From assembly GCA_029547025.1 (NCBI GenBank), contig JAKPQA010000307.1:1-45828 (forward strand): DNA of 45,828 bases. Reading direction: 5' to 3'. Source of the stretch: Armatimonadota bacterium. Lineage in GTDB: Bacteria; Armatimonadota; Zipacnadia; UBA1398; JAKPQA01. Of the stretch, positions 1 to 7,021 are shown piece by piece. The notes under the pieces were generated by a model. The model was given only the letters and a program-made list of their open reading frames with translations. It ran no database searches and was not told the DNA's origin. The first letter of the stretch is position 1; the number at the start of each line of letters is the position of its first letter. Both the position numbers and the translations under genes were made by a program.

Positions 1-218
1 TGGGGCGGGTGGTCGGCGCGGAGCGCGGTGGGGGTCTCGAACAGACCGGGCTCGGGGAGGGCGATGATGACTTCGGCCTCAGTGGCGATGATGCCCTCCC
101 AGACCTGGCGGAGGGTCACCTCGCCGGGCGGCACGGGCACCGTGATCTCGTGCGGCGGCGAAGTCGCGGCGGCACTCCCTGCGAGGAGTACGATCGCGGC
201 AAGCATGGCTTGGGTCAT
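1..218 (-). CDS. Secreted protein, truncated by left window edge
   Basis: The ATG at 218 overlaps the TGA of the upstream cytochrome gene (ATGA, 4-base overlap) and is preceded by GAGGAGG about 7 bases away, so the two are almost certainly translationally coupled. The frame stays open to the window edge (72 codons visible). The N-terminus (MTQAMLAAIVLLAGSAAATS) is a short Sec signal peptide with a likely cut in the AAATS region. The mature part begins with HEITVPVPPGEVTLRQVWEG and continues as a compact acidic segment containing TEAEVIIALPEPG. I do not recognise a family. Its position immediately downstream of a multiheme cytochrome suggests a periplasmic partner in the same redox process, which is inference from coupling only. 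Confidence 0.75.
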   Translation of the reverse strand, partial: MTQAMLAAIVLLAGSAAATSPPHEITVPVPPGEVTLRQVWEGIIATEAEVIIALPEPGLFETPTALRADHPP

Positions 219-994
219 GGTTCAACCTCCTCGACGGCCGACTCGGCACAGGTCAGTCTGGACCGGTACTCGTCGGAGAACCTGGGGCTCTCCTCTGCCG
301 TATGGCACCGGGCGCACCGGTTCGCCGGCACCGGCGCGACCACGTCCTTGGGGAGTCGCGTGGCCAGGTGACGCCGGCCATCGCCGTGGCACGAGGCGCA
401 CTCGACGCCACCGGGAGCATCGGGCGGCGCCTCGAGCTCGCCGGCAAAGGCGAACAGCGTGGAGTGACACCGCAGGCACTCGGGGAGCTCGCGCTTCGCC
501 TCGTCGAGCGCTTGGACGGCGCGAGCATGCGCCGTGTTCCGCCATCTCTCGAGCTGTGCCGGGTGGCACAGGCCACAGCCCAGCGCCGGGACATAGGCGG
601 TACCCTCGCTGACGCGCAGCACCAGCGGCAGGTCCGTGGCGCCGCCCGGCCCCTCGGCTCCGAGCGGAGCCAAGGTAGGCAACACGGTCTGCTGACGCTT
701 CTGGTAGTAGTCTGTGGCGAGCGCGCGCAGCTCCTCGTCCGGGGCCAAGTCCGCCGACACGACCTCGTCGGATACGGCCACACGCAACCCCGTGTCTCCC
801 GGCCCGCGCCAGTAGCGCATCGCAATGAGCCGCCGCCCACGTGCTACGAGAGACGGGAGCAGGCATCGCTCCCGCGCAGTGACCGGCGCCGGGCCGGCCG
901 CACCTGCGGCCGGGAGCAGAACGCTGTCGACGGGCAGCGTGCCCAGGACCCGCGCAAGCTCCTCGAGCCGGGCTCGCGACGCCCGGTCAGCCAC
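215..994 (-). CDS. Tetraheme cytochrome c, C-terminal part of a frameshifted gene
   Basis: This frame encodes the 3' part of a periplasmic metallophosphatase-like/multiheme cytochrome. Four CXXCH haem-binding motifs are visible: CGLCH, CLRCH, CASCH and CARCH. The stretch after the first motif (HPAQLERWRNTAHA) matches the cytochrome c554/c-prime style of multiheme proteins. The first ~100 residues look like the end of a 5'-nucleotidase-type metallophosphoesterase fold (LDLLLVV-type strand, DSVLLPA). A GTG at 994 is the first possible start in this frame, but the homologous reading continues upstream to about 1052, where it meets the other half in a different frame at a run of nine G (nine C on the coding strand). 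Electron transfer is the likely role of the haem region. I treat this and the 1030-1527 entry as one gene. Confidence 0.85.
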   Translation of the reverse strand: MADRASRARLEELARVLGTLPVDSVLLPAAGAAGPAPVTARERCLLPSLVARGRRLIAMRYWRGPGDTGLRVAVSDEVVSADLAPDEELRALATDYYQKRQQTVLPTLAPLGAEGPGGATDLPLVLRVSEGTAYVPALGCGLCHPAQLERWRNTAHARAVQALDEAKRELPECLRCHSTLFAFAGELEAPPDAPGGVECASCHGDGRRHLATRLPKDVVAPVPANRCARCHTAEESPRFSDEYRSRLTCAESAVEEVEP

Positions 995-1029
995 GACCAG
1001 CAGGAGATCGCAGCCGGCCTCCGGCAGCC

Positions 1030-1527
1030 CTATAGCAGGCCACGGCTGTTCGGGGGGGGGAGCGACACACCGGCGATGGCCACGCGCAGCCCCGCGACTT
1101 CCACCACTTCGGGCGCAACAGCGGAGGACGGGGCGGCCCGTCGGAGCGCTCTGATCCCCAGGCTGGCGGCCTCGTCAAGGACAGCCGGACAGATCTCCAG
1201 ATCGGCCGCGCTGGGGATCAGGTAGTCGTACCGCATCGTTGCCAGGGCGTTGACCATGGCGGAGACAGCCTCGGGGATGCCCCCGAGTCCGCCGCCGGAG
1301 ATGGCCAGAACCGGGCCTTGCGCGCGGAGCTGCTTCAGGAGTGTGGCCTGGCGGGCGATCCCGCCCTCATTGATGCCGCCGCAGCCGCACGGCTCGAGGT
1401 AGCCATCGATGTCGGCTGAGTAGACGATGGTGAAGAGTGGGGCGTCCGTAGCGGGCGTGGGCTCCTGAACGCCGCCCATGGCGGAGCTCAACCCGAGTAC
1501 CGAAGCGGCCACAGCCCAGTAGCGCAT
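1030..1527 (-). CDS. Metallophosphatase-like N-terminal part of the same frameshifted cytochrome gene
   Basis: The ATG at 1527 (MRYWAVAASVLGLSSAMGG) begins a signal peptide and follows a GGGGG stretch. An upstream in-frame start at 1593 would only prefix the signal peptide and is less likely. The sequence YSADIDGYLEPCGCGG is the hallmark of UshA/5'-nucleotidase-like proteins fused to multihaem domains. The usual GNHE metal motif is not present: the matching place reads YDYLIPSAADLEI, so phosphatase activity is doubtful. The frame ends in SLPPPNSRGLL-stop just after the C9 run at 1052-1060 (coding strand). Reading ten C instead of nine would continue as PEQPWPAIGLPEAG and join the 215-994 frame without a stop. 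The split is either an assembly error, a phase-variable tract or a true mutation. Confidence 0.85.
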   Translation of the reverse strand: MRYWAVAASVLGLSSAMGGVQEPTPATDAPLFTIVYSADIDGYLEPCGCGGINEGGIARQATLLKQLRAQGPVLAISGGGLGGIPEAVSAMVNALATMRYDYLIPSAADLEICPAVLDEAASLGIRALRRAAPSSAVAPEVVEVAGLRVAIAGVSLPPPNSRGLL

Positions 1528-1988
1528 CGCAAGCCCCCCGGACGAGACTACCGGCTCATCGCCAAGCGATGGGACGGTTCCGGCCCCAGGCACTCCTCAA
1601 CACGCCACGCCCTGGCACCCACTTCGGTCAACTCAGCATCCCCAACCCGGGAGGGGCGCGGTTGCGTGAGTTGAGCATACGTAATCTACTGGCTGCCTCG
1701 CATGCCTGTCAAGACCGATGAGGATTCTTAGGTACACGTTGCCAACGACCAGCCTGCGAGCCTCAGGGCGGGCACGGCTCCAGCGCGCAGCCCCGGCGGC
1801 CGTTGGTGGATACCTCGTGCCGAGTAGGTGAACGCTCCGGTGGCTCCGAACCGCCTCGCAAGGTACGGGGAGCGAGACAGAGTCGGCTCGAACTGGGGCT
1901 ACTACGATGGTAATGCCCAGTTCGGCTCTGTCGGTGCGGCCCGTTGTCGTTGCACTCGCGCCGCGCTGAAGGTCCACGGGAGGCCACG
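1528..1988. other. Divergent intergenic region with two inverted repeats
   Basis: This 461-base gap separates the minus-strand cytochrome gene from the plus-strand subtilase-like gene. It holds no convincing gene. An 8-base inverted repeat (TCAACTCA at 1628-1635, TGAGTTGA at 1667-1674) could be an operator. A larger hairpin at 1876-1932 is listed separately. No clear sigma-70 promoter pair was recognised. Confidence 0.4.
1876..1932 (+). promoter_or_regulatory. Leader hairpin upstream of the subtilase-like gene
   Basis: The arms GACAGAG (1876-1882) and CGAACTGGG (1889-1897) pair with CCCAGTTCG (1916-1924) and CTCTGTC (1926-1932). This gives two perfect stem segments of 9 and 7 base pairs separated by an asymmetric bulge, with an 18-base loop. 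It ends 56 bases before the ATG at 1989, so it would lie in the 5' leader if transcription starts upstream. The function is unknown; an attenuator, a protein-binding site or a mobile palindrome are all possible. Confidence 0.45.
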
Positions 1989-3014
1989 ATGAGGTACTCG
2001 CGCCACCTGCGCACGATGACGCTCTGCGCCGTCGCGCTACTGCTCCTGGGCGGCCTCTCCCGGGCCCAGGCGCCGGGCTTGACCGGAGCCGAATGGGAGT
2101 TGCGCGCACTCGGGGTCACCACGCCCGAGCGGCTGGAAGCCCTCCGTGCCGACGCGAACAAGCGCCCGGTTACCCTCGCCATTGTCGGGCAGGGCGGGGT
2201 CAGCAAGTCGCTGCTCGAGGCGAAGCTCATCGAGGGCAACACGCTCGAGTACCGGCAGTGGCCGGAAGGGCAAGACCCCGACCCGCGCGCCAGCACGCAC
2301 GACACGCAGGCCGCGCACGTCATCCTCGACCTGACCCTCAAGCTCGGGCTCAAGGTGCGGGTCCTCGTCTACCAGCCCGGCGAGTCGACCCAGAGCGTGG
2401 CGCAGGCCTTCGCCGCGGCCGGGGCCGAGGCCGACATCGTGGCCCTCTACCAGTCGTTCTGGGGTGATGTGCTGCCCATGGCCGAGGCCATCGGCCAGGC
2501 GGAGCGGGCGCTGTTCATCTCGCCCTATGTCGAAGTGGGCGAGCCAGCGACGAACACGTGTCTCCAGTCCTACGCAGCCAAGCCCTGGGCGGACGGGTAC
2601 GACCACTTCGTCACGGTGATCCCCCTGGCGCGGAGCCAGCCGGATGCCCTGATCTCGCCGCTCAACCGGCCCGAGTTGGATACCGAAGTGGTGAACTTCA
2701 TCGCGCCATCTTTCTACGCCAGCTCTGCGGGCGGGACATGCCCCTCGGCCGAGGTCGCCGCGGCCGTGGCGGCGTGGGTTGTGGCCGCAAGTCCGGAGAA
2801 GCCCTCGCCCGAGGCCATCGTGGAGCTCATGCGCCAGGGATCGGTGGTCGACCGCGAGTCGCTGACCTCCCTGCCCGAGTTCACCGAGGAAGCCGTCACG
2901 GCCGTCGAGCGGCACATCAGCGCCCTCTCGAACCCACCCGCGGGCGAGCGCCGCCGGCTCGATGCCGCGGGCGTGCTCAACCTGTGGGCGGTGCGGGAGG
3001 CGCTGGGGCGGTAG
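1989..3014 (+). CDS. Secreted subtilase-like protein with altered catalytic residues
   Basis: The ATG at 1989 follows GGGAGG with good spacing and begins a signal peptide (MRYSRHLRTMTLCAVALLLL, cut near AQA). The 341-residue product resembles an S8/subtilisin fold. LAIVGQGG at 63-70 sits where VAVIDTG normally lies, THDTQAAHVI at 103-112 corresponds to the HGTHVAGI block, and GGTCPSAEVAAAVAAW at 248-263 corresponds to GTSMAAPHVAG. Thus His104 is kept, the Asp is replaced within VGQGG, and the catalytic Ser is Cys251. It is therefore probably not a normal serine protease; it may be a non-catalytic binding protein or have a Cys nucleophile. No prodomain is obvious. The family call is my own alignment by eye. 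The gene stands alone and converges with the gene ending at 3236. Confidence 0.7.
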   Translation: MRYSRHLRTMTLCAVALLLLGGLSRAQAPGLTGAEWELRALGVTTPERLEALRADANKRPVTLAIVGQGGVSKSLLEAKLIEGNTLEYRQWPEGQDPDPRASTHDTQAAHVILDLTLKLGLKVRVLVYQPGESTQSVAQAFAAAGAEADIVALYQSFWGDVLPMAEAIGQAERALFISPYVEVGEPATNTCLQSYAAKPWADGYDHFVTVIPLARSQPDALISPLNRPELDTEVVNFIAPSFYASSAGGTCPSAEVAAAVAAWVVAASPEKPSPEAIVELMRQGSVVDRESLTSLPEFTEEAVTAVERHISALSNPPAGERRRLDAAGVLNLWAVREALGR

Positions 3015-3127
3015 GGCGCAGGGCGGGGGGTGGCAAGGACCGACCCCGGGCCAAGATCATTCGCTGCGCTCAGAACGACTCCGACAGCGGGCCGGATGGC
3101 GCCCTTCCCGCTACGCGGGCCCCTTCC

Positions 3128-3206
3128 ATTCGGCCCCTCCTCTGCCAGCGCGAGGTGTTCGGAGGGGCCGAATAGGGGGAACCATCCGGAGGATGGTGGG
3201 ACCCTA
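3128..3206. terminator. Double hairpin between convergent genes (bidirectional terminator or REP-like)
   Basis: ATTCGGCCCCTCC (3128-3140) is the exact reverse complement of GGAGGGGCCGAAT (3161-3173), a 13-bp perfect stem with a 20-base loop. Directly after it, ACCATCC-GGA-GGATGGT (3181-3197) forms a second hairpin, with TAGGG/CCCTA able to extend it to 3206. Neither has a T tract. Its place between two convergent stops (3014 and 3236) fits a bidirectional terminator, but the nested repeats also resemble a REP-type element. Confidence 0.55.
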
Positions 3207-3235
3207 TCCGGCCCGAATGGCTGTCTCCCCCGCCG

Positions 3236-4891
3236 CTACCGCGCCGCCTCGAACCGCAGCACCGTGAAGCTTAGCGGCGGGCACTGAAAGTCGGCGAGGG
3301 TGTGGAAGCCGCCCGCCTCTGCGCACGGGACCGTGTCGACCGGCTCCAGGCAACGGGCACTCAGAGAGTCGTCGGTGGGCGCGCCCTCGAACAGGCCGTC
3401 AGCCTCCTCGCCAGGCTTCCGGCCGAGGAAGCGCGCGACACGTGTCTCGTCGAACACATACCGCGTGGCCTGCCAGTTGCCTGCGGCCAAGCCGGACACC
3501 GACAGACGGATGCTCTGTGGTGTGAAGACCTTGTTGATGACGATCGCCCGTAGGTCGCCCGGCCCGCCGGTTGCGAAGGCCTCTGTCTGCGCCGTCGCCT
3601 CACACGAGACCTGTAGCATCTGGCGGCCGGAGGTGAGCCCGCCCTGCTCCCGCAGCAGACGAAGCGCGAACCAGACCGGGTAGCGATAGGCCCGGTCGTC
3701 CGGGGCCATCTCGGCCAGCCCGTAGTAGTAGCGTGCGGTGAACTTGGCTGCATCCGCCGCCACGCCGGCCGACGCGATGTGGCACAGGACCGACGCCCAC
3801 CACACGCCGCCGAAGCTGTTCGTGTTGAGCCAGCAGTCGGCCTCGGCGCGGTACTCGGGCCACGCGTCGTTGACCGGGTTCCGCATGTAGTAGCTGGTCG
3901 CGTCCACATCGACCTCGGTGAAGATGATGCCGATGGCCTTCGCCTGGGGGTTGAGCTGCGGGGCCGTGAGCAGCGCGTGCAGCGACCGCGTCCAGTCGCC
4001 GAAAAGCTTAGTTCGCTCGAGCAGGGCCGCCAGGCAGTCGCGGCGCGCCATGGTGGGAACCCAGTCCTCGGGCTCGCCCTCCCACAACTTCCGGACCTCG
4101 TGGTCGTTTGAGCCGTACCAGTGGACGCTCACCCGGTCGAGCAGATCGGGGCCGTACTTCGCGAGGTATGGCTTCACGAAGCGTTCCTCGACCGTCCAGC
4201 CCGGCCAGGTTGCGGGTCCGGCAATGACGCAGGTGGGGTCGGCCTCGCGCAGGCCCTCGGCCACGGCATGGTGGACCTCGACCAGGGGCATGTCGTGCCC
4301 CATTTCGTAGATGGTCTCCCAGTGCAGGCCGGTGAGCCCGAGGCCGGCGAGATGGGCAGCCACATCGCGGGCGATGCCCGTGGCCGCGCCGAGCTGGTCG
4401 CCCCAGCCCTCGGTCGCGGGTGATCCATCACGGTTGTACCGGGCCCACACGCGCTGGTTCGCGTCGTGGTGCTCGCCGTGGAACCACCGTGGGAGCAGCG
4501 CGGCGCCGCTGTGGTAGGAGAAGGCCAGCAGCGGCGTCCAGCCGTTGGCGATGACCTTGCGCACCTGGTCGGTGAAGCCGAGGCCCACATCGCGCGGCCT
4601 GGCGTAGTCCCAGTGGTAGTCGCCCGGCGCGTCGCCACACAACTCCGACAGATCGATCACCAGGCGGCAGTACTTTACGCCCAGGTCGCAGAACGCGGCG
4701 ACCATGCCCGTGTTCGTGATATCGCCCCAGCCGTCGTAGCCCACGTTGTAGAGCTCGCCGATGGGACCGACGGGCCGCGAGGCATCGATGGCGACCGAGG
4801 CAGCCGGCTGGGCTCCGGCGGCGCTGGCCAGCGGGGCGAGGAGTGCCAGGCTGGCAAGGAGTCGGGCGACGGTCTCTGGCTGGTACCGCAT
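3236..4891 (-). CDS. Secreted clan GH-A glycoside hydrolase (GH39-like)
   Basis: The ATG at 4891 follows AGGGGG and begins a signal peptide (MRYQPETVARLLASLALLAP, cut near AGA-QPA). A longer frame to 5008 has no recognisable ribosome site. The 551-residue protein reads as a TIM-barrel hydrolase followed by a beta-rich C-terminal domain, as in beta-xylosidases of family GH39. The likely acid/base is Glu196 in WETIYEMGHD and the nucleophile Glu326 in IIFTEVDVD; strand-end motifs SVHWYGSND and FGGVWWASV fit active-site loops. The usual Asn before the acid/base is Tyr here, so the family is uncertain. It probably cleaves xylosides or related glycans outside the cytoplasm. It is divergent from the DUF4185-like gene at 5080 with 188 bases between, room for two promoters. 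Confidence 0.75.
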   Translation of the reverse strand: MRYQPETVARLLASLALLAPLASAAGAQPAASVAIDASRPVGPIGELYNVGYDGWGDITNTGMVAAFCDLGVKYCRLVIDLSELCGDAPGDYHWDYARPRDVGLGFTDQVRKVIANGWTPLLAFSYHSGAALLPRWFHGEHHDANQRVWARYNRDGSPATEGWGDQLGAATGIARDVAAHLAGLGLTGLHWETIYEMGHDMPLVEVHHAVAEGLREADPTCVIAGPATWPGWTVEERFVKPYLAKYGPDLLDRVSVHWYGSNDHEVRKLWEGEPEDWVPTMARRDCLAALLERTKLFGDWTRSLHALLTAPQLNPQAKAIGIIFTEVDVDATSYYMRNPVNDAWPEYRAEADCWLNTNSFGGVWWASVLCHIASAGVAADAAKFTARYYYGLAEMAPDDRAYRYPVWFALRLLREQGGLTSGRQMLQVSCEATAQTEAFATGGPGDLRAIVINKVFTPQSIRLSVSGLAAGNWQATRYVFDETRVARFLGRKPGEEADGLFEGAPTDDSLSARCLEPVDTVPCAEAGGFHTLADFQCPPLSFTVLRFEAAR

Positions 4892-5079
4892 GGGGCCCCC
4901 TTGCTCGTCCGCGTCGGCCAGCATGCCCATTGTACGGGAACCCGAAGCCACCGGAAAGCGAGGCCGAGGGCGCGGCACCGCGCCCCGGCCCGGGGCTCCT
5001 GACCCCACCGCGATGCTCGTCGTATGATGGACACAGGCACAGGCACGAGTCTCATAGGGCCGAGGATCGGGGGAAGCTC

Positions 5080-6171
5080 ATGTTCGTGGTCCTGCTACGC
5101 CTGCTCACCGGGCCTCTGGCCCTCGCGCCGACAGACGCGCCCTATCCGCCGAGCCCGGTCATCGCGGGTGTGTCGTTTGATTGGGCGACCCACCAGCGGG
5201 CCGCCCCGGGCAGCGACAATTGGCCGCTGACCTGGGCCGATGACGGCCATCAGTACACGGCCTGGGGCGATGGCGGCGGGTTTGGTGGGACCAACTCTGA
5301 GGGCCGCGTGAGTCTGGGGGTTGCCCGCATCGAGGGCGACTTTGAGGGGCACCGCGGCATCAACCTCTGGGGCGGCCGCGGGAACGAGGAGCGCAACTCG
5401 CCCACATTCCCGGGCAAGAGCTACGGGATCCTCTGTGTTGGGGGTGTCCTCACCATGTGGGTGGGCATGTTCGAGCCCGACGCCGATCCCTGGCGTGATG
5501 TCCGCCTGGCCGTCTCGCGTGACCACGGCGCTTCATGGCAACTCGTGGAGTGGGCCTTCACCCGCGAGGACGGTGTCATGCTGCCCACGATGTGCCAGTT
5601 CGGGCCGGACTACGCGGGTGCTCGTGACGAGTACGTCTACCACTACTGGCCCCGCTATCGGTCGGCCCACGGCCCCGACGGCTATTCGGACAAGGTCCCG
5701 TGGATCGTGGTGCAGCGGCCTGGGGCGATCGACCTGGCACGCGTGCATCGCGACCGCATCCTCGACCGGGGGGCCTATGAGTTCTTCGCGGGCGTCGATG
5801 ACCACGGCGCCCCGCACTGGACCCGCGACCTCTCGGCCCGAGAGCCGGTCTTCGAGGACCCCAATGGCGTCGGTTGGTGCGTGAGTGTCAGCCACAACGC
5901 GGGGCTCCAGCGGTACCTGTTGTGCACCGAGCATACAGAAACGCACCGTGGTAAGCTGGGCATCTTCGATGCGCCGGAGCCGTGGGGTCCGTGGACCACG
6001 GTGGCGTATGAGGACGCTTGGGGCGAGGGTCACGTGCCGGTCAACACTTTCTACTGGAACTTCGCCAACCGGTGGCTGAGCGATGACGGCAGGCGGTTCG
6101 TGATGACCTTCACCGGGCGCCAGGAGAACGACTCGTGGAACGCGCTGCGCGGGGCGTTTTTGCTGCGTTAG
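5080..6171 (+). CDS. DUF4185-like beta-propeller protein
   Basis: The ATG at 5080 (MFVVLLRLLTGPLALAPT) follows GGGGGAAG and gives a short hydrophobic leader; the frame is open much further upstream but without a supporting ribosome site. The 363-residue product has the propeller-type signature DNWPLTWADDGHQYTAWGDG, followed by GGTNSEGRVSLGVARIEG, which I recognise as DUF4185. Further blade-like motifs include AVSRDHGASW and GIFDAPEPWGPW. The family is thought to bind or act on glycans in a five-bladed propeller; no catalytic residue can be assigned. Its stop overlaps the convergent FmdE-like stop by four bases, leaving no space for a terminator. Confidence 0.8.
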   Translation: MFVVLLRLLTGPLALAPTDAPYPPSPVIAGVSFDWATHQRAAPGSDNWPLTWADDGHQYTAWGDGGGFGGTNSEGRVSLGVARIEGDFEGHRGINLWGGRGNEERNSPTFPGKSYGILCVGGVLTMWVGMFEPDADPWRDVRLAVSRDHGASWQLVEWAFTREDGVMLPTMCQFGPDYAGARDEYVYHYWPRYRSAHGPDGYSDKVPWIVVQRPGAIDLARVHRDRILDRGAYEFFAGVDDHGAPHWTRDLSAREPVFEDPNGVGWCVSVSHNAGLQRYLLCTEHTETHRGKLGIFDAPEPWGPWTTVAYEDAWGEGHVPVNTFYWNFANRWLSDDGRRFVMTFTGRQENDSWNALRGAFLLR

Positions 6172-6773
6172 CCCCCCGCCGGGACGCAGGCTCGGCAGAT
6201 CCGCCGGCCTCCGTGCTCCACGAGGCGAGAAGCCATGGTGGGCTCCCCGCAGGCCTCGCATGGCTCCGAGGACTCGATCTGCGCCATGGCCGGCGGGTCG
6301 AATGGCACCGAGCTGACCGTGAGGACCGCGTCGCGCGGCCCATTCAGGATGGCACGTATGTGTGCCTCGGTGCGGGTGGCGAGTGCCTCCCGGGTCTCCG
6401 GGGATTCATCGCCAGCGGCAGCCCGCTCGCGGAGGGCCGCCCACTCAGGGTCATCAGCGAAGCCGTTGTAGTGCTCGCTCACGCGGACGCCGGTCTCGCG
6501 GTGGCGGGAGTAGAAGGTGTAGACCCGCCTGCCCCAATCGCGGAACACCAGATTGCCCTTGCCGAAGGTGCAGCCGAGCACGACCTGAATGGCATCGACG
6601 GCGCACGAGTCGTTCTCGACAACAGCCACGAGCTCCTCATCCTCGGACCGAGCGACTCCCAGTTCGGCCAGCCCCTCGATGGCCACCCGGTAGCCCAGCG
6701 CCAGCCCCAGGCACATGTGCCCATGGAACTTCTGAACGTCATCGACGCTGGGCACGGTGGACGCCGCGGTCAT
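6168..6773 (-). CDS. FmdE-family protein with C-terminal zinc ribbon
   Basis: The 201-residue product starts at 6773 after a GGGGGG stretch. Residues 16-29 (FHGHMCLGLALGYR) and 57-74 (CAVDAIQVVLGCTFGKGN) are the conserved blocks of the formylmethanofuran dehydrogenase subunit E (FmdE/FwdE) family: His17, His19, Cys21, Cys57 and Cys68. The C-terminus carries two CXXC pairs, Cys172/Cys175 and Cys193/Cys196, in a zinc-ribbon arrangement (CEACGEPTM and CRACV). In bacteria without the other Fmd/Fwd subunits such stand-alone proteins are common and their reaction is unknown; metal or molybdopterin-related roles are suggested for the family. No other methanofuran genes are visible. No signal peptide, so cytoplasmic. 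It is divergent from the BNR gene at 7022. Confidence 0.88.
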   Translation of the reverse strand: MTAASTVPSVDDVQKFHGHMCLGLALGYRVAIEGLAELGVARSEDEELVAVVENDSCAVDAIQVVLGCTFGKGNLVFRDWGRRVYTFYSRHRETGVRVSEHYNGFADDPEWAALRERAAAGDESPETREALATRTEAHIRAILNGPRDAVLTVSSVPFDPPAMAQIESSEPCEACGEPTMASRLVEHGGRRICRACVPAGG

Positions 6774-7021
6774 GACGGTACCCCCCTACGCCTGATGCGG
6801 AGTTGGAACCGTAGCACGAGTCCAGGGATCGTGGCAAGATGCGGGTGCCCCTGCACCTTGGGTTTGGTGAGTCCCGGCAGGTATGATCGCTGTCTGCAAT
6901 CGGCGAGATGCCACCCATTCCGATCGGAGACGGTGTCGCCCCGATTGGACACTGGAGGCACCGGCAGTGAGGGGAGACACACGGTGGTTTGGGGCGCTGG
7001 GGTGTTGACGGAGGTAGAGGG

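Noticed and set aside
2037-2915. 292-codon minus-strand frame opposite the subtilase-like gene
   Set aside because: Low-complexity Arg/Gly/His composition and no motif; the plus strand has a signal peptide and ribosome site.
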